Part shown: positions 1 to 7,026 of the stretch, piece by piece
Layout of the letters: every line of letters begins with the position of its first letter
Position numbering within the stretch: position 1 is the first letter of the stretch
NCBI RefSeq assembly: GCF_037577855.1
Contig: NZ_JBAKFX010000068.1
Coordinates: 1-16,195 of the forward strand
DNA from: Dethiothermospora halolimnae
Lineage (GTDB): Bacteria; Bacillota; Clostridia; Tissierellales; VENL01
Length of the DNA: 16,195 bases
Reading direction: 5' to 3'
Program-made: the position numbers and the translations under genes
Notes under the pieces: generated by a model
The model's input: only the letters and a program-made list of their open reading frames with translations
What the model was told of the DNA's origin: nothing
Database searches by the model: none

Positions 1-313
1 TTATATTTTAAATATCATTTGATTACTGTTTGTCAAGGGCGGCTACGGTGGACTTAGTATAATTCCACTGGTTTATCCCAGTATTATCCATAACATTAGT
101 TTTTCATAGAACTTTTTACATTACCTATCTCAACTGAATATTCTACATATTATCCATAACCAACTTCTATTTTACGTTTTTATTACTACATATCCAGTTT
201 AGCGGTCACCTTACTATTTATATCTATTTTTAATTCATTTAATTATACCATATTATGTCATATATGTCATACATAATTGTTTATTCCATGTCTCAACCAA
301 TAATATCTTTTCA
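1..313. other. Non-coding left flank, unassigned
   Basis: No convincing gene is visible. Bases about 30-90 are richer in G+C than the surroundings and hold two small adjacent inverted repeats: GTGGA/TCCAC near 49-69 and ACTGG/CCAGT near 67-82. The 13-mer TATTATCCATAAC occurs twice, at 82-94 and 148-160. A 22-codon minus-strand frame starting near 92 has no ribosome binding site and was not accepted. The stretch may be the edge of a mobile or repeated element that continues left of the window, but nothing here proves that. Confidence 0.3.
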
Positions 314-352
314 CAATAAATACCTCCCTATAATATAGAGAGGCATTTATTG
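314..352 (-). repeat. Long hairpin downstream of cheX
   Basis: An inverted repeat with arms 314-332 and 334-352 lies 49 bases after the cheX stop. On the plus strand the stem has two mismatches (A322/C344 and C327/A339). Read as minus-strand RNA, both become G-U wobble pairs, so the structure is complete only in the transcript of the upstream cheX operon. There is no U-run after it in that direction, so it is not a classical intrinsic terminator. A 3'-end stabilising or processing hairpin is an alternative. Confidence 0.5.
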
Positions 353-400
353 TTGTGTAATATTATATTTAGATTATTATATTTGAAATCCATATTATGA

Positions 401-865
401 CTATCTTTTTTCAATAGCTATATTTATTTCAAAGGGAATATCATCAAGTAAAATTTCTATGGCTATAACTTTATTCATATTCATTTTTACTTCAAAATCT
501 TTTCCATACATCAATGCAGGTGTAGAAATATTAGTTTCTATTCCTAACTCTGAAAAGTTAATACTAGCCTTAGCAGTTATCATGTTTGAAACTTCAGAAA
601 TAGCACTTTGTGCCATATCATTAAATTCGTCAACTGGCATTCCCATCATCATTTTTGATGCTATTTTCTTAGCACCTTCTAAATCCATACTATATACTAC
701 ATTTCCTCTTATTTCTCCTACTATCCCTACATTTATCATTACTCCACGACTCTTTAAACTCTTCCCCTTTATATCAACAGACTTCTTTTTAATATCAGAA
801 AATCCAAACTCAGACATTACATTTACTACCCCATCAACAAATGGGTTTAGTAACTTTACATCCAT
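401..865 (-). CDS. cheX: CheX-family chemotaxis phosphatase
   Basis: 154 residues, the usual CheX length. CheX is a soluble cytoplasmic phosphatase that removes phosphate from phospho-CheY. The family signature E-x-x-N is present in the helix S-E-V-S-N-M-I (E91, N94), followed by a long alternating beta region (about 108-150) typical of the CheC/CheX/FliY fold. The start is ATG at 865 with AAGGGGTGAT just upstream. It overlaps the preceding response-regulator gene by 10 bases, so the two are probably translationally coupled and work on the same signal. No flagellar or other chemotaxis genes are in the window, so the target could be its own neighbour's receiver domain rather than flagellar CheY. 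Family assignment is good; the exact substrate is inferred. Confidence 0.85.
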   Translation of the reverse strand: MDVKLLNPFVDGVVNVMSEFGFSDIKKKSVDIKGKSLKSRGVMINVGIVGEIRGNVVYSMDLEGAKKIASKMMMGMPVDEFNDMAQSAISEVSNMITAKASINFSELGIETNISTPALMYGKDFEVKMNMNKVIAIEILLDDIPFEINIAIEKR

Positions 866-1719
866 TTTATATCACCCCTTGTAAATCCTATACTAAAGTA
901 AATCTCTCCAAAATCTGTTTCAATTACCGATGATATAGTTTTAATAGATGACTTTGAAATTTTTAAGGATTCACCGTGGAATATTGTGGGTGGAGATACA
1001 CGAAATCCAAAGACTTTATTTTTACGATTTAGCATAGAGCAGGCATTGCCTGCAACCATATTTGCAAATTCACCACTCATGGCTAAATCTTCTTTTTCAC
1101 CTTTACTTTTTCTTTTTAAAAAAATCTCTGACATTTTTTTTGCTGTATCATAGGATAAATCAATTATCATTCTCCCTGAATATTTTCCAATAATCCCTAT
1201 CACTACTGAAACACCTCTAGAAACCTGAGCTCCTTCAGACTCCACAATTTCTTTATAGTCTGGTACTGTTCCTGCCAGCCTATTTAAATTATTAGAAAAA
1301 GATTCTTTAAACACATCAAAATACATTCCTTCTAATTCTTCAAATAATTCCTCTCTAGCCATTAGTCTTTCAATCACAGTATCCAGTTCTTCTGGATTTA
1401 CTGGTTTCTGAACATAACCTAATGCGCCAGCTTCTTTTGCCTTATTTACAATTTCATCATCCATCATAGAGCTAACAATAACTACCTTTATATTTTTATC
1501 TATTTTATGTATCTCTCTAGTACACTCCAACCCATCAGTTCCAGGTAAAGTCATATCCATAGTTACTAAATCTGGTTTTTCTTTCTTCACCACTTCTATA
1601 GTTTCTTCTAAAGAAGTTGCCTCTCCAACTACACCATGACCCTTTTTTTCTAATTCATCCTTAAGAATACTTATTGAAAAAGGGGAGTCATCAACAATAA
1701 CAATTCTAAATTTACTCAT
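856..1719 (-). CDS. Response regulator: CheY-like receiver fused to CheX-like domain
   Basis: 287 residues. Residues 1-120 form a receiver domain: acidic pair D10/D11, phosphoacceptor D55 in V-T-M-D-M-T-L-P-G, S83/S84, and K105 in V-Q-K-P. Residues about 130-287 resemble CheX: G-E-F-A-N-M-V supplies the phosphatase E-x-x-N motif (E217, N220). The protein therefore carries both the phosphorylated module and a potential phosphatase, and has no DNA-binding output. It starts at ATG 1719 behind GGAGGTG and ends with a stop overlapping the start of cheX (856-865). The likely role is chemotaxis-type phospho-signalling or a phosphate sink; the kinase is not in the window. The upstream gap contains a TATAAT-like hexamer and a match to a Spo0A box. 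Confidence 0.85.
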   Translation of the reverse strand: MSKFRIVIVDDSPFSISILKDELEKKGHGVVGEATSLEETIEVVKKEKPDLVTMDMTLPGTDGLECTREIHKIDKNIKVVIVSSMMDDEIVNKAKEAGALGYVQKPVNPEELDTVIERLMAREELFEELEGMYFDVFKESFSNNLNRLAGTVPDYKEIVESEGAQVSRGVSVVIGIIGKYSGRMIIDLSYDTAKKMSEIFLKRKSKGEKEDLAMSGEFANMVAGNACSMLNRKNKVFGFRVSPPTIFHGESLKISKSSIKTISSVIETDFGEIYFSIGFTRGDIKWM

Positions 1720-1801
1720 TTTATCTACACCTCCATAGCACTATCTATATAAATATATTAAAAATTTATAGATTTATTTATATCTTAACTATATCATGAC
1801 T

Positions 1802-1839
1802 ATTATAAAATCTTTCTGTATTATTGATATTTTTCGACA
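1802..1839 (-). promoter_or_regulatory. Possible promoter with Spo0A-box match
   Basis: On the minus strand TATAAT (1802-1807) lies about 80 bases upstream of the receiver-CheX gene. Its -35 region is poor, but TGTCGAA (1833-1839), an exact match to the core Spo0A box, sits directly upstream of where a -35 would be. That is an arrangement seen at Spo0A-activated promoters with weak -35 hexamers. A 7-base match is expected by chance about once in a window of this size, so this is only a candidate. Nothing else was recognised in 1720-2020 apart from the terminator at 1975-2006. Confidence 0.25.
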
Positions 1840-1974
1840 TTTTTACACTATATCTTTAATGAAAATTATTTGGAATTATATATTTTTCTTTTAATGCTCT
1901 ATTTTTATACCCATCAAATTAAAGAAATAAAAGGATTTCCATATATTAAAAATAAATCTCTATTTCATATCAAA

Positions 1975-2006
1975 TAAAAAATAACCCCTTAATATTAAGA
2001 GGTTAT
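1975..2006 (-). terminator. Intrinsic terminator of the 2021-2554 lipoprotein gene
   Basis: Arms 1981-1993 and 1994-2006 pair over 13 positions. The single plus-strand mismatch becomes G-U in the minus-strand RNA. On the minus strand the stem runs into TTTTTTATTT (1972-1981 region). It lies 15 bases after the stop of the lipoprotein gene and also insulates the receiver-CheX operon downstream. Confidence 0.85.
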
Positions 2007-2020
2007 CTTCTATTACTTCC

Positions 2021-2554
2021 TTAATAATCTTTTTTTATCCAATTATCACCTTCGGTTTGTTCTACCATTTCCTGAGTACCGTCATTTTTTACTACCTTTA
2101 CCTGTCTATCCTTTACATCGCTAATAGCATACCAAACCCTTTTCTTATCTTCTACCTTAATTATCGTAGCTGCTTTTTTCCCTACATAAACTTCAGAGAC
2201 ATTACTATCATCTATTGTTCCAAAATAAATATACGGAACTTCATTCATTGACACCCACTTAATGGGACCCTCCCATCTTGTCCCTCTCGTTTTTCTCCAA
2301 TTCCAATTTCCATTTTCCTTTTCATAATATCCTATAAAAATATTTTCTTGCTGGTTTCTGTTTTCCATAAATATTGCAATAGCATCATTTTCATGTACAA
2401 TATTAAATTCTTTATGGATAAGTGAATATTCCTCTTCCCCTTTATTTTTTTCTTCCATAGTTTTATGAAAAAAATCATCAAAAGTTTCCTCCCTCGAACA
2501 ACCAATCAAAAGAGTTATACAAATTAGTAGTAAATAAAAGCTTTGCTTTTTCAT
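2021..2554 (-). CDS. Putative lipoprotein of unknown function
   Basis: 177 residues. The N-terminus (K2, K3, then hydrophobic 6-17) ends in the lipobox L-I-G-C with C19 as the predicted lipidated residue, so the mature protein is likely anchored on the outer face of the membrane. The rest is hydrophilic, tryptophan- and charge-rich, with an acidic stretch at 34-42 and mostly beta-type segments after 50. I recognise no family. The start is supported by AAGGAGGGAG just before ATG 2554. It is a single-gene unit with its own terminator (1975-2006). A promoter candidate lies at 2843-2871, which would give a long leader. Confidence 0.7.
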   Translation of the reverse strand: MKKQSFYLLLICITLLIGCSREETFDDFFHKTMEEKNKGEEEYSLIHKEFNIVHENDAIAIFMENRNQQENIFIGYYEKENGNWNWRKTRGTRWEGPIKWVSMNEVPYIYFGTIDDSNVSEVYVGKKAATIIKVEDKKRVWYAISDVKDRQVKVVKNDGTQEMVEQTEGDNWIKKDY

Positions 2555-2766
2555 TTTCTCCCTCCTTATGACTTCTTAAAGTATTAAATTGTCTTCAAAC
2601 TAGAACATACCTATTCTTTAAGAATTACCCCTTAACAACTCACTCTTGTTCCCATATTTAATCTTTATTGCATTTTATTCTTTAATGAACTTAATCTAAT
2701 TACCAATTTATTAGTTGTATAATACTTCCTTTTCTTTTAATATTTTAAATATATGATGACTCAAAA

Positions 2767-2823
2767 CTAATTTTTTGTGTCAAAATAAATCGGACATAAT
2801 TTGTACCATGAAAATTTAATCAT
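2767..2823 (-). CDS. Candidate 18-codon leader or small ORF
   Basis: A minus-strand ORF of 18 codons (MIKFSWYKLCPIYFDTKN) starts at ATG 2823, about 11 bases after GGAGGG (2835-2840), and ends at TAG 2767. It sits between a promoter candidate (2843-2871) and the lipoprotein gene (2554). The predicted transcription start would fall within or next to the Shine-Dalgarno sequence, which weakens the case. It could be a short leader peptide or simply a chance ORF. The rest of the 2555-2893 gap is A+T-rich with no other gene seen. Confidence 0.25.
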   Translation of the reverse strand: MIKFSWYKLCPIYFDTKN

Positions 2824-2842
2824 GTCTATTTTTCCCTCCTTT

Positions 2843-2871
2843 ATTGTACCATGTTATACAGCATTTGTCAT
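2843..2871 (-). promoter_or_regulatory. Candidate sigma-A promoter upstream of lipoprotein gene
   Basis: Minus-strand ATGACA (2866-2871) and TACAAT (2843-2848) are separated by 17 bases, each matching the vegetative consensus at 5 of 6 positions. It lies between the end of the MFS gene (2894) and the lipoprotein gene, the expected place for the latter's promoter. TACCATG (minus-strand CATGGTA) also occurs twice nearby, at 2804-2810 and 2847-2853. Confidence 0.45.
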
Positions 2872-2893
2872 GTATGTTTAACTATTAAAAATT

Positions 2894-4108
2894 TTATCCT
2901 ACTTTATTCTTCTCCTCTTTTAACTCCTTTCCCATGACTAACACATATATATTTATAGCAACTAAAACCGATGCGACAATCGCCAATACAATAAAGGCTG
3001 TTTTTAATGAAAACATATCCCCCAATTTTCCTATTAAAGGAAAGATAATGATCATAAATAAACTAAAGACCATACTTGCAAATGATAAAATAGTTGCCCT
3101 TCTGTCACTGGGAATTAACTTGTTTATATAATCAGTTATTGCAACATATATTATACCGTCTACTCCAGAGAATATAACAAAAAATACGAAGTGATATTCT
3201 GTTAATGCTACTCCCCAAAGACATAGGGCACTTATTATTGGCATAAACATCATTATACCTCTTTCTTTTATTCTTTTCTCTATCTTATATGCTTGAGAAG
3301 CTAATACTGCTCCAATTAGTGATGATAGGGCTAGTACTATCCCTATTTTACTTTGAGTATATCCACTACTCTCTAGATAATTTTGAAAGTAAAAGAATAG
3401 ACTGGTTCCAAATGTAAATATAATTTGGGAAAAGATTATTAAAAAGCCTATTTTTTTATTATTTTTTAAAACATCTACACTTCCCATAACTTGCTTTTTA
3501 ATAACAGAAAATACATTTCTCGACCCATCATGTTCTGCCTCCATTTTAGGTTCAGTAAAACCGAAACACTGTATAACCGTAACAGTAGCAAAGATAGTCG
3601 CCACTATATAAGCATATGTATAACTTTTTGTCGCTAAATAACCCCCTAGTAAGAAACCTATTGTTTTACCACCCTGCATTGCTATTTCTTGAATTCCAAC
3701 TACCTTCATATAAGTGCCATCTCTATTTAATTCCTTTAAAGAATCATATACTAAAGCTTCTCCTGCTCCCGATTCCAAGTTATAGGATATAGCTGAAAAT
3801 ACAAATGCCAATGCAAATAAATAGAAGTCACTTGAAAGCAATAATATTATTACAGATATCAGTGAAGATACTCTTCCCAATATACGGCTTACTTTTCTTC
3901 CCCAAATATCTGCCACTGCCCCAGTTGGCACCTCCATAAGAAAAGATGTTATATGAAATATTCCTTCCACTATTCCCAGTTGAAATAATGACATCCCCTT
4001 AATGGCTAAATACACCATCCATGTTCCATGGGTTAGATCTATATTTGATAAAAATATAAAGATATAATTTTTCCATACATTTTGTTTTAATTTGTTTATA
4101 TATTCCAT
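2894..4108 (-). CDS. Major facilitator superfamily (MFS) transporter, probable efflux
   Basis: 404 residues, rich in hydrophobic segments consistent with 12 membrane helices, the usual size for a drug:proton antiporter. The MFS loop 2-3 motif is clear at 63-72 (G-A-V-A-D-I-W-G-R-K), and the S-G-A-G-E-A-L-V-Y-D segment (113-122) is typical of a group of poorly characterised exporters. Short cytoplasmic termini with a lysine-rich tail. ATG 4108 is preceded by CAGGAGGAA. The 290-base leader upstream holds a promoter, a small ORF and two hairpins (4177-4454), suggesting expression is controlled by translation of the leader. Substrate unknown; the neighbouring modification enzymes fit an antibiotic or toxic metabolite, but that is inference. 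No clear terminator follows the gene. Confidence 0.85.
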   Translation of the reverse strand: MEYINKLKQNVWKNYIFIFLSNIDLTHGTWMVYLAIKGMSLFQLGIVEGIFHITSFLMEVPTGAVADIWGRKVSRILGRVSSLISVIILLLSSDFYLFALAFVFSAISYNLESGAGEALVYDSLKELNRDGTYMKVVGIQEIAMQGGKTIGFLLGGYLATKSYTYAYIVATIFATVTVIQCFGFTEPKMEAEHDGSRNVFSVIKKQVMGSVDVLKNNKKIGFLIIFSQIIFTFGTSLFFYFQNYLESSGYTQSKIGIVLALSSLIGAVLASQAYKIEKRIKERGIMMFMPIISALCLWGVALTEYHFVFFVIFSGVDGIIYVAITDYINKLIPSDRRATILSFASMVFSLFMIIIFPLIGKLGDMFSLKTAFIVLAIVASVLVAINIYVLVMGKELKEEKNKVG

Positions 4109-4176
4109 GATAATTCCTCCTGTATTTTAATAATATAATATCTCTAAAATAATTCCCTCCATCCAAAATGAACATA

Positions 4177-4210
4177 AAAATCCCTAAGTAAATATTTACT
4201 TAGGGATTTT
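4177..4210 (-). terminator. Perfect-palindrome terminator inside the MFS leader (attenuator)
   Basis: A 34-base perfect palindrome centred on AATATT. On the minus strand it contains ATCCCTAAG/CTTAGGGAT and runs into TTTTTATG, so it can act as an intrinsic terminator. It lies between the leader ORF stop (4294) and the MFS start (4108), 69 bases before the latter. Read-through would therefore be required for MFS expression. It could also terminate plus-strand transcription, but there is no plus-strand gene here. Confidence 0.7.
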
Positions 4211-4293
4211 ATATCTAAAATTTATATTATTAACTACAAAATTTATGATTTAAAAACTGATTATAAAGTAACCAATGAGTAGTTTACATAATA

Positions 4294-4395
4294 TCAAATT
4301 TTAGACCCACTTATCCCGTTGGGTCTAAAACCATGTGAAATAGGACATACTATATGTAAATAGCTTAATATACTAGAACTAGCTATAATACCCAT
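4294..4395 (-). CDS. 33-codon leader peptide upstream of MFS transporter
   Basis: A minus-strand ORF from ATG 4395 to TGA 4294, preceded at good distance by AAAAGGAGAA and by a promoter with a perfect -10. The peptide begins MGIIASSSILSYLHIVC, passes through P-I-S-H-G-F-R-P-N-G and ends I-S-G-S-K-I. It has one cysteine (C17) and no signal cleavage or processing motif that I recognise. Its last twelve codons coincide with a perfect 11-bp hairpin (4299-4330), so ribosome position would decide RNA folding. Known leaders of inducible resistance genes (for example ErmC leader, also beginning M-G-I) are of similar size and position. I infer a regulatory uORF rather than a secreted peptide. Confidence 0.6.
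   Translation of the reverse strand: MGIIASSSILSYLHIVCPISHGFRPNGISGSKI
4299..4330 (-). promoter_or_regulatory. Hairpin within the leader ORF, with an alternative partner
   Basis: Arms 4299-4309 and 4320-4330 are an exact 11-bp inverted repeat (TTTTAGACCCA/TGGGTCTAAAA) with a 10-base loop. The 3' arm and following bases (4289-4305) can instead pair with 4214-4229 over 16 base pairs with one bulged base (4295); that partner lies directly before the terminator at 4177-4210. The loop bases 4313-4317 can pair with 4203-4207 inside the terminator arm. These mutually exclusive pairings are the hallmark of an attenuator. Which fold is on or off is not determinable by eye. Confidence 0.6.
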
Positions 4396-4425
4396 TGTCT
4401 TTCTCCTTTTCCTTTTATAATATTA

Positions 4426-4454
4426 ATTATATATTATTTTATATTTATATACAA
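4426..4454 (-). promoter_or_regulatory. Promoter of the leader-MFS unit
   Basis: Minus-strand TTGTAT (4449-4454), 17-base spacer, then a perfect TATAAT (4426-4431). Predicted RNA start is near 4419, about 24 bases before the leader ATG (4395), leaving just room for its ribosome binding site. This placement supports the leader ORF being the first translated element. Confidence 0.55.
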
Positions 4455-4506
4455 TATAATTTTTATCCTCTTTGTTTCCACCTACACCTTCTGTAATACA
4501 TCACTA

Positions 4507-5058
4507 TTACTTTTCTTTATAGTCCTTTCTTGTAATTCCATAAATATTACTATCTTGAAAACCGGAGTTACAGAAATAATAATCCTTTGCTTGTCCCTCT
4601 AAAACCATTCCCACTTTTTCTAAGACTCTGCCAGAAGCTATATTATTTACTGAATGTGTAGCTTCAATTCTATTAAGTCCTATTTCAGAAAACATATAAT
4701 CTATCACGGCTTTTACAGCTTCTGTAGTATAACCTTTAGACCAATACCTTTTTCCAAGACAATACCCTAAAGTGGCTTTTCGGTCATAGTCATTTACATT
4801 AACAATACTTACAGAACCGATCAGTTCTTCACCTAATTGTATTCCCCATTGGTATGTATAGTCAGACTTATATCCATCAAACACCTCTATAATATACCCC
4901 CGAGTAAAATCAACACTTTGATGAGGCGACCAATGCTCGTACTTACAAACTTCAGGGTCACTCATCCATCTATATACCATTTCTGCATCATCGGGAGAAA
5001 TTTTTCTTAATAATAACCTATCCGTTTTAATACTCTGAGTTCCTTTATGATTTATCAT
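4507..5058 (-). CDS. GNAT acetyltransferase, RimJ/RimL type
   Basis: 183 residues, standard for the family. Members transfer acetyl from acetyl-CoA to an amino group (protein N-termini, or small molecules such as aminoglycosides). T-D-R-L-L-L-R-K (12-19) is the typical N-terminal strand, Y-W-S-K-G-Y-T-T-E-A (105-114) is the acetyl-CoA-binding motif A, and N-x-x-S-G-R-V-L-E-K-V-G-M (139-151) is the hallmark C-terminal helix. ATG 5058 follows AAAGGGGATAGG. It is 42 bases after the lipoprotein gene (5101-5667), probably cotranscribed. Acceptor unknown; protein or antibiotic are both possible. Confidence 0.85.
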   Translation of the reverse strand: MINHKGTQSIKTDRLLLRKISPDDAEMVYRWMSDPEVCKYEHWSPHQSVDFTRGYIIEVFDGYKSDYTYQWGIQLGEELIGSVSIVNVNDYDRKATLGYCLGKRYWSKGYTTEAVKAVIDYMFSEIGLNRIEATHSVNNIASGRVLEKVGMVLEGQAKDYYFCNSGFQDSNIYGITRKDYKEK

Positions 5059-5100
5059 ATTATCCTATCCCCTTTACTTTATATCAGTATATTTATCAAT

Positions 5101-5667
5101 CTATATATCAAATTCAAACTTATCTACCTTCCACTTTCCATCAATTTCAGTAAAATATAAGTCTAAAAACGTTGGACTGATAGATTTATCATTTTCATTT
5201 ACAAAAAATTTCTGTATATGTATTCCATATGTATCATCTTCTAGATATCCATACCCTTGAATAACCATATCTTTATACCTATACTTTGTCTTTCTACTTT
5301 TATCATATAAAGGATACTTTATTTCCTCCCCATAATCTTCATATATACCATAAATTATATCCTCTTCTACTACTATTGAAATATTGTCAGATATAACTTC
5401 TTTTAACTTTTCAATATCTCCTTGAGTTTGACCTCGCACAAAAGTTAAAGCTTTATTACTTAATATTGGAAATAGCTGCTCCTGTTTTTTTATCTTCTTA
5501 ATATAAGTATTTTTTTCTTTCAACTCAGATTCTAATACTTTGATCCTTTCTTTCAATTGTTGTACTTCATTATTTTTATTATTATTCATACTTATTGAAC
5601 CATCCTTAGTTGCACATCCTGATATAAATAAAATACATATAAAGAAAGACAATATAATTTTTTTCAT
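5101..5667 (-). CDS. Putative lipoprotein with coiled-coil segment
   Basis: 188 residues. A lysine-positive start and hydrophobic core end in F-I-S-G-C with C18 as the lipidation site. Residues about 32-65 are highly charged with heptad-like leucine/isoleucine spacing, predicting a coiled coil that spaces the C-terminal domain away from the membrane. The C-terminal domain (about 66-188) has a W/K/F-rich beta pattern ending in D-G-K-W-K-V-D-K-F-E-F, resembling small NTF2-like or membrane-associated domains, but I cannot assign a family. ATG 5667 follows AGGGGGAAA. Probably in an operon with the GNAT gene. Confidence 0.7.
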   Translation of the reverse strand: MKKIILSFFICILFISGCATKDGSISMNNNKNNEVQQLKERIKVLESELKEKNTYIKKIKKQEQLFPILSNKALTFVRGQTQGDIEKLKEVISDNISIVVEEDIIYGIYEDYGEEIKYPLYDKSRKTKYRYKDMVIQGYGYLEDDTYGIHIQKFFVNENDKSISPTFLDLYFTEIDGKWKVDKFEFDI

Positions 5668-5693
5668 AAGTTATATTTCCCCCTATTTAATAT

Positions 5694-5969
5694 TTATCTG
5701 TCAGCAGTTTCTACAGTTTTGTCTTTAAATATATTTCTACTATTCACTAAGGTCAAAAAACCGAAATCATTTAAATTATGTATTATAATTGCTGTCCAAA
5801 TACTCTTTGTAAAATAAACTGACATAGCACATACCAAGGATAAAATTAATGACCCTATCCATACAAACTTTTCATCCCATGTTTTTATGTGAATTGCTAA
5901 GAATATTAGTGACGTTAATAAAATAGCTACAATTGGATTAAATAATTTTATTTATTTGTATGTTGTCAT
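5694..5969 (-). pseudogene. CPBP-family intramembrane protease, internally deleted remnant
   Basis: Frame from 5951 to the stop at 5694 encodes about 85 residues that look like the C-terminal part of a CPBP (Abi/Rce1-like) membrane protease. There is F-L-A-I-H (the F-x-x-x-H motif), a further hydrophobic helix, and S-I-W-T-A-I-I-I-H-N-L-N-D-F containing the H-x-x-x-N/D motif. The essential first motif (E-E-x-x-x-R) is absent. Directly upstream, GAGGGGTGAAGTAA and ATG 5969 open the same frame, which stops after five codons (M-T-T-Y-K, TAA at 5952-5954). No standard in-frame start with a ribosome binding site follows that stop. The simplest reading is a gene that kept its start and tail but lost its middle. 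Family members often process peptides or give immunity, but this copy should be inactive. Confidence 0.65.
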
Positions 5970-6050
5970 TTACTTCACCCCTCTACAAGTCAAATCCAAA
6001 CTCTGCTATTTTTATCTTGTTATAGACAAAAACTATATGACAATATATTG

Positions 6051-6989
6051 TTATATAATTGACAACACATTCTTTCTAATTTGTTCCTTATTTTTGTATA
6101 ACCATTTCAATACCTTTTGATTATATTTAGCTGCATCTATATTATCTATATTACAACTAAATGCCATAAAAATAATCTGTATAGAAAATAGTATGAATAT
6201 TATACTTTCTAATTCGTCTTTTGTTAATGAAACTTCTTCATTATATCCCTTTAATAATTCAACTAATCTAGTACACCAATCTAACCTTTTATCTTTTTGT
6301 TCAAATTTGCTCACTAATATACTTGATGCGCAATAACAAGGATCAAAAATAGGTACTCCATTTACAACCATTTCAAAATCAAATATTCCAGATAAGATAT
6401 TATTTTTAAATATCATATTCCCAGGATGGATATCTCTATGTATTAAATGTTTAGGCAATATATTATATAGTTTTCTAAAATTAATATTAAAGAAATCCAT
6501 GACTTCATTAATAAATTCTAGATCAAAGTACTCTTTATGTTCATTTATTATTTTCTTAGCCCATTTTAGAACTGTATTTAATAAGTCTAAATCAGAATAA
6601 TCTCCTATTAAACTATAGTTACTTAAGTTCAAATGTAACTTTGCAATACTATTTCCTAAAGCATAAACACCTACTTTTTCTGGATTGCTAAAATAGTCTT
6701 TACCAGTAAGCATAGGATAAAGACAATAGTATTTATTATCCTGACAATAATAAACACTATTATTTTTCGTTACAAGAGGTGCAGCCACAGGCATATTACA
6801 CTCTTTTAAATACCTTAACAATTTACTTTCCTTCATAAGAGAAGTGATGTTTTCCTTTTCTTTTAAGATATAAATTTCTTTATTGTTAGTAAATACTTTT
6901 TTTACCCGTCCAGTAAAAGAATCTATCTTTTCAATTGACTTAACTTCACCAATATTCCAATTTTTATTTACAATGGTTTTTAAATTCAT
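6051..6989 (-). CDS. APH/choline-kinase-fold phosphotransferase
   Basis: 312 residues from the chosen ATG at 6989, which follows TAGGGGGAATTTC. An upstream in-frame start at 7025 would add 12 residues but lacks a binding site. The fold resembles aminoglycoside phosphotransferases and choline or homoserine kinases, which move phosphate from ATP to a hydroxyl. The catalytic loop is L-I-H-R-D-I-H-P-G-N (H184, D186, N191) and the metal-binding segment is I-F-D-F-E (D204). Both key aspartates are intact. The gene sits 37 bases after the methyltransferase, likely the same transcript. Substrate cannot be told from sequence; members include spectinomycin or macrolide kinases and metabolic kinases. 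Confidence 0.8.
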   Translation of the reverse strand: MNLKTIVNKNWNIGEVKSIEKIDSFTGRVKKVFTNNKEIYILKEKENITSLMKESKLLRYLKECNMPVAAPLVTKNNSVYYCQDNKYYCLYPMLTGKDYFSNPEKVGVYALGNSIAKLHLNLSNYSLIGDYSDLDLLNTVLKWAKKIINEHKEYFDLEFINEVMDFFNINFRKLYNILPKHLIHRDIHPGNMIFKNNILSGIFDFEMVVNGVPIFDPCYCASSILVSKFEQKDKRLDWCTRLVELLKGYNEEVSLTKDELESIIFILFSIQIIFMAFSCNIDNIDAAKYNQKVLKWLYKNKEQIRKNVLSII

Positions 6990-7026
6990 GAAATTCCCCC
7001 TATTCCAATAAAAACATCTACACAAT

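Noticed and set aside
27..92. 22-codon minus-strand frame in the left flank
   Set aside because: No ribosome binding site, no similarity recognised, and it falls in a region of small inverted repeats.
459..884. Plus-strand open frame of 141 codons
   Set aside because: Antisense shadow of cheX and the receiver-CheX end; no ribosome binding site and no family resemblance, while the minus strand has clear motifs.
4294..4395. Leader ORF as an AgrD-type or RiPP precursor peptide
   Set aside because: Only one cysteine, no AgrD-like acidic tail or leader cleavage motif, and no AgrB, radical SAM or peptidase gene beside it; its overlap with attenuator hairpins fits regulation better.
6036..6057. 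ACAATATATTGT palindrome at the end of the kinase gene as a terminator
   Set aside because: It is weak, all A-T in the centre, lacks a U-run and overlaps the stop codon; too common in DNA this A+T-rich.
6990..7025. Upstream in-frame start for the APH-fold kinase
   Set aside because: It has no Shine-Dalgarno sequence, whereas ATG 6989 has GGGGGA at good distance and gives a typical N-terminus.
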